From Castor canadensis (Eukaryota; Chordata; Mammalia; Rodentia; Castoridae): a DNA stretch of 64,000 bases. Within the stretch, counting starts at the first letter, position 1. Every line of letters starts with the position of its first letter. The stretch covers positions 37,092,001 through 37,156,000 of the forward strand of contig NC_133400.1 in the NCBI RefSeq assembly GCF_047511655.1. Reading direction: 5' to 3'. This document shows, in pieces, positions 28,501 to 42,900 of this stretch. The notes beneath the pieces were generated by a model, which made no database searches, was not told the origin of the DNA, and worked only from the letters and a program-made list of their open reading frames with translations. Made by a program: the position numbers and the translations under genes.

Positions 28501-31500
28501 TTTAAATCAGCAAATTAAATCATTGGTAAATTTTATGAAACAGAAAAAAGATAATTGAGTGACATCACAGCAACCTTGAGTTATTGTAGGTAGTTTAGTG
28601 CCTATGTGCAGAAACTATAGAAAACCAAGACTGCCACTTTCTCTAATCATGCAGCAGCAGAAGCATTACTCAGGGTAGAAGAGGGGGAAATAATCCACTA
28701 GAATATTACCCTGTACTACACAGAAAGGATGCTAACAGGCTTTCAATCAAAATTTTATAACCAAAGCAAATGATTTCTGAGTTATGACCATTCAGAAGTA
28801 ACCTTAATTTCATTAATATCCACACCAAGCCCAGCCAATTGTCAAACATCCCAGAAAAGCATGCTGTTTCTGGAGGACACAAACTCAAGACCATTGAGAG
28901 TGAAATTTAATCTCTCACTAAAAAGTGTAAAATGACACTATTAGTCTAGGCTAATAGTGACATCCTTTCTCAAAAAAAAAAAAAAAAAAACCAAAAAAGT
29001 ATAGAACAATCAAAACATCTAATGCTGCTCCAAGAATATATATAATTTTTTGAGTTTAATGGTTAAAATTAATTTAAATAAAATTTAAATTTTAAAAAAT
29101 TATTAAATAAAATTTTAAGAAGACAAATGCTAACTACTGACACATTACACATCATATACATGTATTGAGTTATCACACTGTACCCCATAAATTTATGCAC
29201 AATTAAAATAATAATATTAGTACTAAATAAGAAATAAAAGAAATATAGAATGAATATTAGGTCACCATATTCACACTATAGTGAAGATATTAAAATGTAA
29301 ATTATCCCACCTTTTAACACGTACATTTAAAATTACAGAACTGGAATTCTAAAATAGGCATTCTTTAAGGTTCTAATTCATCATGTGATACACTATTTAA
29401 ACTATCTAGATTGGCTTAAAATTTTTCATGTCTAGTCTGCATGTAGAATATTTTCATGTACTACTAGTTTTTTTGTGTAATATACAGTTGAAAGAATGTG
29501 ACACTGGGCGAACACTAAGGCTATTAAAATTTTACCATAATTTTACATTATAATTTAGTTATAAGTACTTTACTGTAGCAAAACAATCAAAATGAAAACT
29601 AGAGACATGACAATGGATATTTAAGGTATTCAGCTTACACTGTAGCAAATGAAACTAAACTACTTCTATAACATGAAGCTATAATGGAAATCAGCCTTGA
29701 ACTTGTTAGTTTTTTGTACTTGATTTAAAGACTGCTTGCTGTTTCTTTTACTTTTCTGGGAAAATTACTATATACTTGAAGTATCTAGCCCATATTTTTA
29801 CATTCTTTATATAAGATTGGTAAATCTTTCCTTACAAGAATACCTAGAAAAAAAGATATGGGAAGCCAGTGTTTACTGGCATCATTTTGCTTTATATAGC
29901 TGCATGAGATATGAGAGAGGCTGAAAGGAAACTTACCCACCCCTACCACCAAGACCCTCCAAGAAGAGAAGCCTCCAAGCAATCAGCACTTCAGTTTCTC
30001 AAGAAAGACATAGAAAAATAAATTGGACTAAAGAGAGAGGAAGATTGGCTTAACTTCTATTATTAACCAATTATGCATCTCATTTCCATTCAATTGGGTA
30101 GGCACCTTTCTGAAAATGGAAAGACACATTACATTCTGAGGAAGACCCCATGTGATCCTCTGGACATAGAGGGGATAACCAGATGTAATTGTTATTACCA
30201 TGTATGATAAAGGGACTAGAAGGAAGTATAGACATATAGTCCTTTCCAATAGCATCTGTTGGGAAATTTAACATGTTATTAATGTATAGCAAATGGCTAA
30301 AAACAGAAGCCATGAACTGGATTCAGGTGAGTAAAAGAATCTGGAAAAGGATAACTCAGGCCAGAAGTGAGAACATAAAGTAGACCAGCAAAACTGGCAG
30401 AAGCAGAGAAAAGAAGCTGCAGAAAGAGCCAGAGTTGTACCTAGTAACTGTCGAATCATGCCTAATGGGAAAAAAAAGATTCAAATAATGATATATTTAT
30501 CCAAAGACTATTAAATTCAAGACTGGGAACATGACAGGTGATGCTTACTTCAAGGCCTAAGATCTACAGTCTAAATGTTAAGACAAAGAAACATAAGAAT
30601 GTTACAGCTCAACAAATACTGGCTATAGACGACTTTTGCTCCTCCAAGTGCAGGCCATACACCAATAGTAAAGGAAGTGCAGACTCTAACACTTCTCAGA
30701 CTTTTAACTAAGATCAGGTGTATAACTGATCTTACTTTCAGGTCCTGATCTTACTTTCAGGTTCTATCTCAGACCTGCTGAATCAGAATCTGCATTTTAA
30801 GGAGACCCAGGGCATTACAGAGGTAGTGTTTCTATCTTGTAAAAAATGAGCGAGGAGGAAAGAAGAAAGAAGATGTCAAAGAAGTCAAAGATCGAAATCA
30901 AATAGCAGTTTAGTTTTCTAAAGAAAATCCAACTCTACAACTCCAAGAAAGTTAAGACCATGAACCAAGTAAAACAGCTTAAGCATCAGGACCAACATTG
31001 CATTCATGAGAGCTTAAGAACTTTGCATCACTGTAGTAACAAATCCAAAGCTATCATATCAACTCAACTCTGCAGTCCCAACAAGTTCCTCATCTGGTAA
31101 GATTTGTCTTAAAATTGCCCAACCTAGGCTTTAAACCCATAAACATATTCTCCACTGATAGGCAATGACTGAGTACCGTATTTTAAAGCACAAAGGAATA
31201 TTAACAAGGATGAAGTCCCTTGTTTAATGGAAAGAATATACAATTTGCTCAAGGATGTAGACCTACAGAATCAACACCATAAACAAGACCTCAAAATTCT
31301 CTACTCATGCGTCTGATATTTTCAATTTACATTCATTATTTTGGTATCTTTACCAAAATAATTACTATATACTACGAAAATTCATCAGTGTACCCAAAAG
31401 ACCATACTCAGTGATAGTTATTAACATGCAACATGCCAGACTGAATATAAACACATAATTAAATTTTAACTAAAGAGGTCAAAAAAGGCAAAGAATATAA

Positions 31501-34500
31501 TAATAGAATTATACTATCAGCATAGTAATAAAAACATTATTTGAGTATTTATCATGTGCAGAGTATTATGATAGTTTTTTATTCATGATTCAATTTAATT
31601 CTCTTAAGAACTCTTCTAAGTTCCTAAAGATTAAAGATTGAAGAGATCTTTAATCTTTCTTAAAGATTAAAAAAAGGAGATTTGTGAGTTATCCAAGGTC
31701 ACACTGCTAGCAAATCAAAGAGTAAGACTTCAATACTGAAATATGTTTTGTTTCTATGTTTTAGGTAAAGCAAAACTAGAGCTGAACATATAGCCATTAC
31801 TTCAGGTCTCCTCCTGAAATTTCGTTTCTTATTATGAAGATAGTACAGATTGACAACAATATATAACCTGCTTCCAAGATAATGAAATATGGCTCTAATG
31901 GTAATATTCCCAAAAATACTAAGGTGTTTTCTAAACAGCTCTAGTTTTTATCACTGTACTTTATGCACATCAGTCATGTAAAAATGAGCTATTTTAGTTG
32001 TCAACCTAATTAATGAAACTGCCCTTTTATTTAGTTCCTTTTATTTCCATTTCAGTAATATATTTAGCTTAATGGCAATGCATATGAATAAAATAAAGCT
32101 GTCTTCTGTAGGTTAAATTATATAAATTCCAAATTTCAATCTGAAGTGATCTAATATGAAAAAAACAAAGATTTCTCTGGTGAAATATTTAACATTAAGA
32201 CTTTTTCAGAAATAGATTTTACATCATATCTTATTCTGAAAAAAAACTGATCTTACTCCAGATGGCAAAATCTAAGGTGCTATGTTTTCCCAAATTCATT
32301 TAAAAGTATATCATTTCACTCTTTTTCATTAACAGATGCCTAGTATTTAGGAAGTTCAAATGTATCAGCTGCTATTGATACAAAGCTGCAACAAATCTAG
32401 ACCCTGTTCTGAAGAATTTCATGACCTAGTAAAGAAGACAGATATATACTTATCTATTAACAATGCAGTGACATCTAACTTAAAAGAAGCATGTCAAAAA
32501 TCCCATGGGAACCAGCAGAACCATTAATTAAAATCTGGGATTCAAAGAAGGAGGTTGCCAGAAAATAAGCAAGACAAGAGATCACTGGAAAATAAAAGAT
32601 ATTGAGTGCACAAAACTAGCAGAGAAGGGCTATTTAATATAGAGAGAACATCATAATAAAGGTACATAAGGCAGGAAAAGAGTGACTATATAGGAGCTGC
32701 AAGTAGATTAATAACACTGCAGTAGATAATCTAAGCAGGAGAGGCAGCTGAATTATATCCAGAAGTCTAACAATGGGAGATGCTGAACAGCAGATTCCAT
32801 GCTTATATTTGATCCTTTTGATATTGAACAGCCACTGGGGTGTTATGATCCAAGCTTTAAATCTGGTGACAGGTAAAGGACTGCTAAACAGGGGGTGAAT
32901 CTAGGCAGGAGGATCCAATTTGGTAAAAATAACCACCATAAGCCCTTGAATTAATATAGTGACAACAGGGATGCAAAGGGGAGAAAATAAGTAAGAAATA
33001 TTTAAAAGACAAAATAAAAAAGGAAATCCTTAAATTTGGTCTAGATGTCAGGTTCAAACATTAATATTGTTTAGTGGAGTAAAGCAAGAATCCATTAATA
33101 AATTCTAACCCTTAAGTAGCTTTTTACTCCTTCAAATTATATTAATTAGCTTTATATCCTGCTAGGATGTTTTTATCCTTGTGGTCATTGACAAATGATT
33201 ATTACCAAGCTACAAGCTTATTGAGAATTGGGATTAAGTGGGTATAACAAATTAATTGAACTTCACATTATTATTACTACAAAAATAAGATAACAAAACA
33301 GAGGATCTCTGAACTAATACAAACAACATATAGAAAGTCATGTAAGATCACAGAGCAGCAGAAGCTTTCTCCATTGGACCATATGAATAAGAATATGGAT
33401 AACAAAGAAGAGTCTATATACAGAAAAGCAAAAGAGAAGAAGAGCACTGAGAACCACAAAAGAGGAACAGGACACCTGAAAAATATGGCAAAAGAGAAAG
33501 GTAACTGAGTAAATTAAGAAACAGTTTGAATCCAGGCCCTTACTTCCCCAAGGGGAGGAGAAGCTGAAGCCTCCACCCCAACGTAAGATAGGTAGCCTCC
33601 TCAGAAAACTTGCAGCCCTAGATGTGTGACAAAAACCACACCTCCTGGAAACCTTAATGCCACTGTGGAATTTGATGGGAAAGTAACTTCCCCACCATGA
33701 CAGGGCAGCATCAGACAACATAACTTTTCAGTCCTCATACCTCAGAGAGATACAATGCCCATCAAAATCGCAAAGCCCTTCTTTGCAGAAATAGAAAAAT
33801 CAATTCTAAAATTCACAGCTGGCAGAGTGGCACAAGCAGTACAGTGCCTGCCTAGCAAGAGTTAAGGCCCTGAGTTCAACTATCAGTACTGGCAACAAAA
33901 AAAAAAATCCTAAAATATATATGTAAGAATAAAAGATACTGAATATCAGAAGCAATGTTGAACAAAAAGAAAAACACTGGAGGTATCTCAATACCAGATT
34001 TCAAATTATACTAAAAAGCCTTAATGACAAAAACAGCTTGGTACTGGTACAACAGAACACTGAAAAATATAACTACACAACCAAAACCAGCTGATCTTTA
34101 ACAAAGGAATCAAAGACATAAACCAGAGAAAAGACAGCCTCTTCAACAAATGATGCTGGGAAAACTCACTGCATACAAAGACTGAAACTAGACCATTATC
34201 TCGCAACCTGAACAAAAATCACTCTAAATGGATCAAACATATTAACGTAAGACCTAAAACACTGAAATAACTACAGGAGGAAAAAAAGGGAAAACACTGG
34301 AAGAAGTAGGAATAATTGCTTTATGATTGAAACTCTAATTGCCCAGGAAATAAGAAAAAGAACGGACAAGTGGGATTGCATCAATTTTAAAAGTTTGTGC
34401 AGAAGACCAATAAACATATGTTCTATATCATATGCCTTTAAAGCGACACAGGCCAGTAGGAGAAGGGGATCAGGAACTAGAGAAAAGGTCAGTTCGAGAA

Positions 34501-37500
34501 GAATCAATTTAGAATGTAACACATGTGTACATGCAAGCAATGCTAGGAATCTCCCTGTATAGCTATCCTTATCTCAACTAGCAAAAATGCTTTGTTTTTC
34601 TTATTATTGTTTATACTCTCTCTTCAACAAAATTAGAAATAAGGGCAGAACAGTTTCTGACTGGAAGCGAGGGAGTAGGGGGGAGAGGGAGGGAGGGAAG
34701 GGAGGGGATGGGGGGTTGGCGGAGAAATGACCCAAACATTGTATGCACATATGAATAAATAAAAAAAGAAGTTTGTGCACATCAAAAGAAACAGTTGTCA
34801 AAACCAAGAGATAACCCACAGAATGGGAGAAAATCCTCACCAGGTATTCAACAGATAACTGATTAATATCCAGAATATACGAAGAGCTCAAAAAACTAAA
34901 CAGTAAATGAAAAATAATATAATTAATAAATGGGAAAATGAATCAATTGCACACACACAAACCCTTAATAGCAGGAATCACCACATACTTTACAATATCA
35001 ACCCTGAATGTTAATGGTCTCAACTCCCCCATCAAACACTTTAACTGGCAAGCTGGATTAAAAAGGAAGACCTGTCTATCAGAAACCCACCTCACAGACA
35101 GAAACAAACACTGGCTTAGCATGGAAAAAGATTTACCAAGCTACTGGACCTGAAAATAGGCATGAGTAGCTATATTTATATCAGGTAAAGTAAACTATAA
35201 ACCTCAATTAGTCAGAAGAGACAAGAAGGTCACTTCACATTAATAAAAGGAACAATATATCAAGAGAAAATAAAAATTGTTAACTTATATACACCCAACA
35301 TTGTTATACCCAACTTCATTAAACATACACTACTGGACTTAGAACACAGATAGACCCCAACACAGTGAGAGCAGGAAAATTTCAATACTCCACTATCACC
35401 AACAGATACAAAGAAATTTCAGAATTGAATGACACCACAGACCAAATGGTCCTGACAGACATTTACAGAATATTACATTCATCAATAGAACACATTTTTT
35501 CTCAGCAGGCCATGAAACTTTCTCAAAATAGATCATAGTTTAAGACAGAAAGCAAGTCTTAACAGATACAATAAATTGGACATAGCCCCTTCCATACTGT
35601 CTGACCACGAAGGAATAAAACTAGAACTCAACAACAAAAGAAACAGCAGAAAATACTCAAAAACCTAGAGACTGAACAACATGTTGCTCCATGACCAATG
35701 GATCATCAATGAAACAAGGAAGAAAATCAAAAAGTTCCTGGAATCTAATGAAAGTGAACCTATGGAATAGAGCAAAGGCAGTGCTAAGGGGAAAGTTTAT
35801 GGGCACAAATGCATATATTAAAAACAGAAAGATCCCAAATAAATAACCTAATGTTGCATCTCAAACTCCTAGAAAAACTACAACAAGCTAAACCCAAAAC
35901 CAGCAGAAGGAGAGAGAAAATAAAAATAAGGGCTGAAATCAATGAAAACAAAGACCAAAAAAAAAAAATAATAATAATAATACAAAAAAATCAATGAAAC
36001 AAAAAGTCAGTTCTTTGAAGAGATAAATAATATTGTAAGTCCCTAGCAAATCTGACTAAAATGAGGAGGGAAAAGATACAAATTAATAAAATTACAAATG
36101 AGAAAGGGGATATCACAAGTAAACATCAACAAAATCCAGAGAATCATTACAGAAAACTTAAAAAGCCAATATTCAAATAAATTGCAAAACCTAGAAGAAA
36201 TGCATAAATTTCTTGATGCATTTAATCAAGAAAAGATGAACCAGGATGATAAAAATCACATAAGTATAGTCTCTCTCCAAAAAGAAAAGTCTAGAACCTG
36301 ATGGATTCACTGCTGGATTCTATCAGACCTTAAAGAGGAGCTTACCAATAGTCCTCAAACTTTCCCATGAAACAGGAAGGGAAGGAACACTGCCACAATC
36401 GTTCTATGAAGCCAGAATTACACTCATCCCAAAACTGGAAAATATACAATGAAAAAAAAAAAAGAAGAAAATCATAGGCAAATCTCTTTAAAGAACTTAG
36501 ATGCAAAAATTCTCAATACTGGCAAACAAAATTCAACAACATATCAAAAAGATCATGTACCATAATAAAATCTGTTTCATTTCAGGGATGCAGGGATAGC
36601 TCAAAATACACAAATCGTTAAATGTAATACAGCATATTAACAGAAGAAAAGAAAAAAAATACTTTATCATCATCTCAACAGATGCAGAAAAAGCCATTGA
36701 TAAAATTCAACATCCTTTCATGAAAAAAGCTCTGATGAAACTAGGAATAGAAGTATATGGTGGAAGTACTATATATTCATGTATGAAAATGGAACAATCA
36801 GACCTGTTGAAACTGTTATGAGAACAAGGAAAGGGGACTAAAGGAGAAAGTCTCAGGTATGAGGCCCTGAGTTCAAACCCCAATGCTACCAAAAGCAAAA
36901 GCAAATAACACACACACAAAACACCTCTTAAAAAGTTTAACACAAATCAAAGGCAAAAGTTTTACATTTGCAAATCAACAAGCCATATTTTAAAAGGGCT
37001 CAAGTTTCTCTTTTTGCTTACTATTTTTTTTTGTTTATTCAAATGTTCACACAATGTTTGGGTCACTTCTTCCCCACCCTCGCCTTCGCCCTCTCCCTCT
37101 CTATCCCCCTCGCTTCCTGGCAGAAACTGTTTTGTCCTTATTTCTAATTTTGTTGGAGAGAGAGTATAAACAATAATAAGAAAGACAAAGCATTTTTGCT
37201 AGTTGAGATAAGGATAGCTATACAGGGAGATTTCTAGCATTGCTTCCATGTACATATATGTTACATTCTAAGTTAGTTCTTCTCGAACTGACCTTTTCTC
37301 TAGTGCCTGATAACCTTTTCCTATTGGCCTCTGTCGCTTTAGTTTCTGCATTAGTTCCTCTGCATTGAGGACATCAAACACTATCAGGTTTTTTGGGCTT
37401 CTTACCTATCTTCATACCTCCCTTGTGTGCTCTAGCCTTCTCATGTGACCAAAGTCCAATTATATTGCTGTATTTGCCCTAGGTCTAAAGTCCGCATATG

Positions 37501-39892
37501 AGGGAGAACATAGGATTTTTGGTCTTCTGAGCCTGGCTAACCTTGGTCAGGATGATGTTCTCCAGTTCCATCTATCTACTTGCAAATGACAAGATTTCAT
37601 TCTTCTTCATGGATGAGTAAAATCCTATTGTGTATAAATACCACATTTTCTTAATCCATTCATCAGTAGTAGGGCGTCTTGGCTGTTTCCATAACTTGGC
37701 TATTGTGAACAGTGCTGCAATAAACATGGGTGTACAAGTGCCTTTGGAGTAACTTGTATCACATTTCTTTGGGTATATCCCCAGGAGTGGAATTGCTGGA
37801 TCATATGGCAGATCTATGTTTAGATTTTTAAGAATCCTCCAAATTTTTTTCCAGACTGGTTGCACTAGTTTGCATTCCTACCAGCAGGTACGAGGGTTCC
37901 TTTTTCCCCACATCCTTGCCAACACCTGTTGTTGTTGGTGTTCCTAATGATGGCTATCCTAACAGGGGTGAGATGAAGTGTGGTTTCGATTTGCATTTCC
38001 TTTATTGCTAGAGATGGTGAGCATTTTTTCATGTGTTTTTTGGCCATCTGAATTTCTTCTTTTGAGAAAGTTCTGTTTAGTTCAGTTGCCCATTTCTTTA
38101 TTGGTTCGTTAACTTTGGGAGAGTTTAGTTTTTGAGTTCCCTATATATTCTGGTTACCAGTCAAAAGGGCTCAATTTAAATGGAAAAAACTTCACACAAA
38201 GCAGAAAGAATATCAATAGAAATAATGTTCTTTGTCAAAGCTTACCACAATGTCAAATAAAATTATGTTTAAATAAGATTTATTTAATTATTTTTAAGCA
38301 AGTTATATTTTAAAACATTACTTGAAAGTATAAAATTTGCAAAGTTAAGAGAAACGTCAGCCAATGGCGTGAGGCTCTATTTCCTACATGCAGCACAGTC
38401 ACATGATGCACGTGTATTTTCTGTAAAGCAGCATTTCTAGATGGAATCACCTAGCCAAATCTATAGCACCAAACTGGTTAAAGTCAAACAGTATGGTTAG
38501 CTTTGGAATCATGTAGCCACAGAATGGTACACTGTTCAAAATTTATTAAGTATATTATTTTTGCATAAGAGGAAAGGAAATAATAAAGCAAGCTACATTA
38601 ACATGGCAAGAATCTAGGGTCAAATTAGAAAGAGACTGACAGAGACTACTACTAGATACATGTCAAATTTTCTATCCTCAAAACATATGAAACTTACATT
38701 AAAACATTTAAAATCAAAGGCCAGGTACAGTGGTTTATACCTGAAATCCCAGCTACTCAGGAGGCACACATCAGGATGATAGTGATCCTCCCAATGGTCT
38801 GAAGCCAGCCTAGGCAAAAAGTTAGTCAGACCTAACCACAATCCATAAGCTGGGCATGCTGATATGTGCCAGTGATCCCAGCTACATGGGAGATCATAGT
38901 TACAGGTTCCCAAACATAAGACCCTACCTAAAATATAACTAAAGCAAAAAAAGGGTTGGGGGTATGGCTCAACTAGCACAAAAGATCAAACCCTAGTGCC
39001 ATCAAACAAAACAAAACATTATAAAAAAAATTGAAAATTAAGGGTGATAATAAATTTAGAGATTTAACCTCTTGTCCTTAATTTTTGAAAAATGAGAAGT
39101 GCACAACTGCCACTGTTACACAGGTGGAAATTCAAGAAGGAAACATATTCAGAAATTGTGAAGGGGAAAAATGATGAGACCGAAATCATAAGTCAGAGAC
39201 AACCAAAATTTTGGATAAGTACAGAAAATAAATAATAAGTTGCCCCACAGCTGAAATCCAATGGAAAAGACAATTCAATGACAGAAGCCACAGCAAGCCA
39301 GACTTATTCTTTTTGACATATTCATCATTGACATATTGATCATTTATAACTCCAACCAACCATCAGTTATTTAGAACCAATCTTACAAAGTTTATGAAAC
39401 CACAAGAGAAAAATTACTTAAATATATAATAGAATTCTTCACTGATACAACTGGTAGAAAAACATAGAACTATAATAAGAATATAACATAAGCACCCAAT
39501 AGAAGTATGTCTTCAAAACATAGGAGTAAGCGAAATATGTATGATAAAGAACTGTCCTACAGCCAGGCGCAGGTGACTTAATCCTAGCTACTCACGAAGC
39601 AGTGATCAGGCAGATAGCAGTTTGAAGCCGGCCCAGGCAAATAGTTCCACAAGAGCCTATCTCAAAAAACCCTTCACAAATAGAGGGCTGATGGAGTGGC
39701 TTAAGGTGAAGACCCTGAGTTTAAGTGCTCGCAAAAAAAGAACAGAACTGTCCTACAGTCTGTGTCTGTCCTTCCTCATCTCCACCCACAGCTTTAGCAA
39801 AAAACATGGGATGTAAAATCTGAGTAACACGAATATTCAACTCTACAACCAGGGCCTGTGAAATTCAATCTCGAGCTGTAAGACTTGAATGT

Positions 39893-39923
<31 letters not shown>

Positions 39924-42900
39924 CCCAGAATGGACTCAAACTTACAATCTTCCTGCCTCATCATTTTCAGCTGTTTTGCTACCATTCAAAACTTAAATTT
40001 TAAATGGCCAAAAAGAATGACTATGAACACTGTGTAAGGTTATATGATAACAGAGTAAAATAAAAACTTTAAAAAATTTACATAACAACTTAAAAACTAA
40101 CAATGTATACTTTTAAAAAGAGCAAATGACAATATAATGAAGCAAAACCTACACAAATAACCAATTTCAATTATGAACTTAAGATTCTCTGGCAGGCGTG
40201 GTGTGGTAGCACAATCTATAATCTCAGTTACTTGGAAGGTAGAGATAAGGAGGTTCGATGATAGCCCAAAAAAATTAGCAAGACCCTCAACTCAACAAAT
40301 AAGCCAGGTGGGGTGGTACATACTTGTGATTCTAGCTATGCAGCAGATTGTAGGTAGGAGGATAAGCTTCTGAGGCCAGCCCTGGGCTAAAACATGAGAC
40401 TTTACCTAAACTATAACTTAACCAAAAAAGGGCTGGGGGGTGTGGCTCAAGTGTTAGCAAGTTTAAGGCCTTGAGTTCAAACCCCTCTTTTTGTTTGTCA
40501 AAACAAAAAGATTCTCACTTGACATTTGAGAGTCACTTACTATTAGGTATCATATCTATTCATCTATAAAAAAGATTCTGCAAGAAAATTTGTGAAATTT
40601 AAAACAAAATGAAAAATAATTTTAAAGGACTAGGAGGCAGTCATATTGTTGACAAAAAGAAGCTGATAAAATTTATAAGAAATAAACAAATATCAATAAA
40701 AAACAGCAAAAATTTAGTTTTACTTTTAAAAAATCATTTCTATCAAAGCAGCTAAAGCATAACATAAGCAAAATGAGAACAGGTGTAAATTTATTAAAAA
40801 TACATTATTTAAAAATGATAGAAAATTGCAGTGAAGTCAGATGCTAGTGGCTCATGCATATAATCCTTGCCAAGTGGGAGGCTGAAATCAGGCGAATCAT
40901 GTTTTGAGGCCAGCCCAGGCAAAAACTTCATAAGACTCAATCTCAACCAATAGCTGGGTGCAATAGTACATGCCTGTCATGCTATGCGAGAGGCTAAGAT
41001 CAGTAGGATAGTGGTTCCAAGTTAGCCCAGGCAAAAAAGTTCATGAAATCCCTGTCTCAACAGAAAAAACCTTTGCTGGTGGTGCATATCTGTCATCTCA
41101 GGAACAGAAAGGGAAAATAGGACAATTGTGGTCCAGGCCAGTCTGAGCAAAAAGTGAGACCAAAAAGGGCTGGAGGCATGTGGCTCAAGGGGCAGAGTGC
41201 CTGCCTCACAAGCAGAACATCCTAAATTCAAAGCCCAATACTGTCAAAAAAAAAAAAGCAAGCAAGCTACAATGAACATCAAGGAAGCATTTACCAATAT
41301 TTCAAGAACAAATACTAACACATGGACTTAAAATTTTGTTATTTGATTTTAATTAGGTATTTCAAAATAGACCCTCCCAAAAATTGCAAAAGACATGTCC
41401 CAAATGCATAAGTGCTAATCAATTTAAAAAAAACATAAAACTTTATCTTCACACCTTTATCATTTCACAGGTACATCAAATGCCAACATATATCTTTCAA
41501 CCTGAAGCAAGCAAAGGCGGCAGCGCCTTATGCAGATTTTCAGATTATTACTCTCAAATAAAAGTCAATATGCCATTTTAAAATATGGACAGAGATTATT
41601 GTAATTATATAAAAATAAACATATTGAAGATTTTACTATATATACACACAGGAAATGTTCCTCTGTTAAATGGGGTACATTCTAAAAGCACTGTCATAAC
41701 TGGTACATAAGAAAGTGGTAACATTTTCTGAATCCAGACTATGACACAGTCCATATCTGTCCCTTTAGCTGTTCATTATGAAGGATGGATTGAGTGTCCC
41801 CAATGAACACAGGACTGTGCACTGTGCTAGGCATTAAGCATAGCAACATATAACACCTAGCTTCTGTAATCAGGCTGCTCTCTGCCTTAGCACAACCTTC
41901 CAACCAATATTTTACATAGTAGCCTGAGGATACTATGCAAAATATGGAAAGCACACCTATTTTATATATATATATATACATTTATATAAATGTATGTACA
42001 TATATATACATATACATACATATCCATATATATATACAAAACGTTACTTTGTATAACTACATAACTTTATATTTTTAATGCTTCCCCTACATTTATAATA
42101 AGGTCCAGATATCTTTGAGGCTTGCAAGGTCCTGCCCATCCCAGAACCTCCTCTCTCATTCCTATCATTCACAATATTTTGTGCACACAGTTCTATTTAG
42201 CCTTAGCATCACACTCTAGAGTAGCCCTCATCTCAGTTTCTACCTTGATTTCTATTTCCTCTTTCAGCTTAAATGTCATGTGCAGAGAAGTCTTCCTTGA
42301 AGTCCCCAACCCAATCCTTCAAGATGGGGAGATGATGACAAATATTAACCAAGGAAGTTACAGGGTTAGTACTTCATTTTAGTGCACATTTATGGGATGT
42401 ATTGACTCAGAAGGTAGTGTGATGGGAGATAATGGTTATAAGCAGCAAAGATCAATAGGAAACAACTGGGGGAATCCAGAAGAGTCAGAGATTTCCTGTA
42501 TGCAAAAATACTGTTCTTTAAAGGGAGGTTGATGACTAGAAGTGATAGGTGCACTTGTCTTCATAAGAAAAGGCAAAAACAAACAAAAGAAAAAAACCCC
42601 ACACCAACTGCTATTCCAAGGGAGTGTTGAGACTGAGAAATCCAACAAAACAAAGAGTTGGTTTTTTGAAATATAAAATTGATAAACCTCCAGATGGACC
42701 AATAAGAAAAAGCAGAGAGAGAGGACCCAAATAAATTAAACCAAAGATGGAAAAAAAAAAAGACAACTGATCACACAGAAATACAGAGTGTCTTTAAGAT
42801 TACTATGCACAACTAACTGCAAAGTCTACAAATTGGAAAGTCTACAAAAAATGGATAAATATTTGGACACATATAACTTAATAAAAGTGAACCAATAAGA

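Larger units (their letters stand above)
33740..34945 (+). mobile_element. Old L1 fragment, late ORF2, carrying two insertions
   Basis: Decayed ORF2 after the RT core: 'ggaggtatctcaataccagatttcaaattatac', then 'cagcttggtactggtac', then [10 protein letters not shown], resuming after an insertion with CTSKETVV and [10 protein letters not shown]. An ID SINE interrupts it at 33815-33912 and a younger L1 3' end at 34402-34768. The fragment ends near 34945, where a different L1 part begins. Confidence 0.8.

Noticed and set aside
33338..33721. 127-codon minus-strand open frame
   Set aside because: The peptide is Phe/Leu/Ser-rich with no recognisable domain, and no splice sites or start context support it. 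Possibly an old repeat; the plus strand is purine-rich, which gives few stops in antisense.
37572..37865. 97-codon minus-strand open frame
   Set aside because: C-terminal ORF2 of a 5'-truncated L1, not a host gene.
39893..39921. Simple and palindromic repeats considered as a CRISPR or tandem gene array
   Set aside because: These are dinucleotide microsatellites typical of mammals; no spaced repeat array exists in the window.
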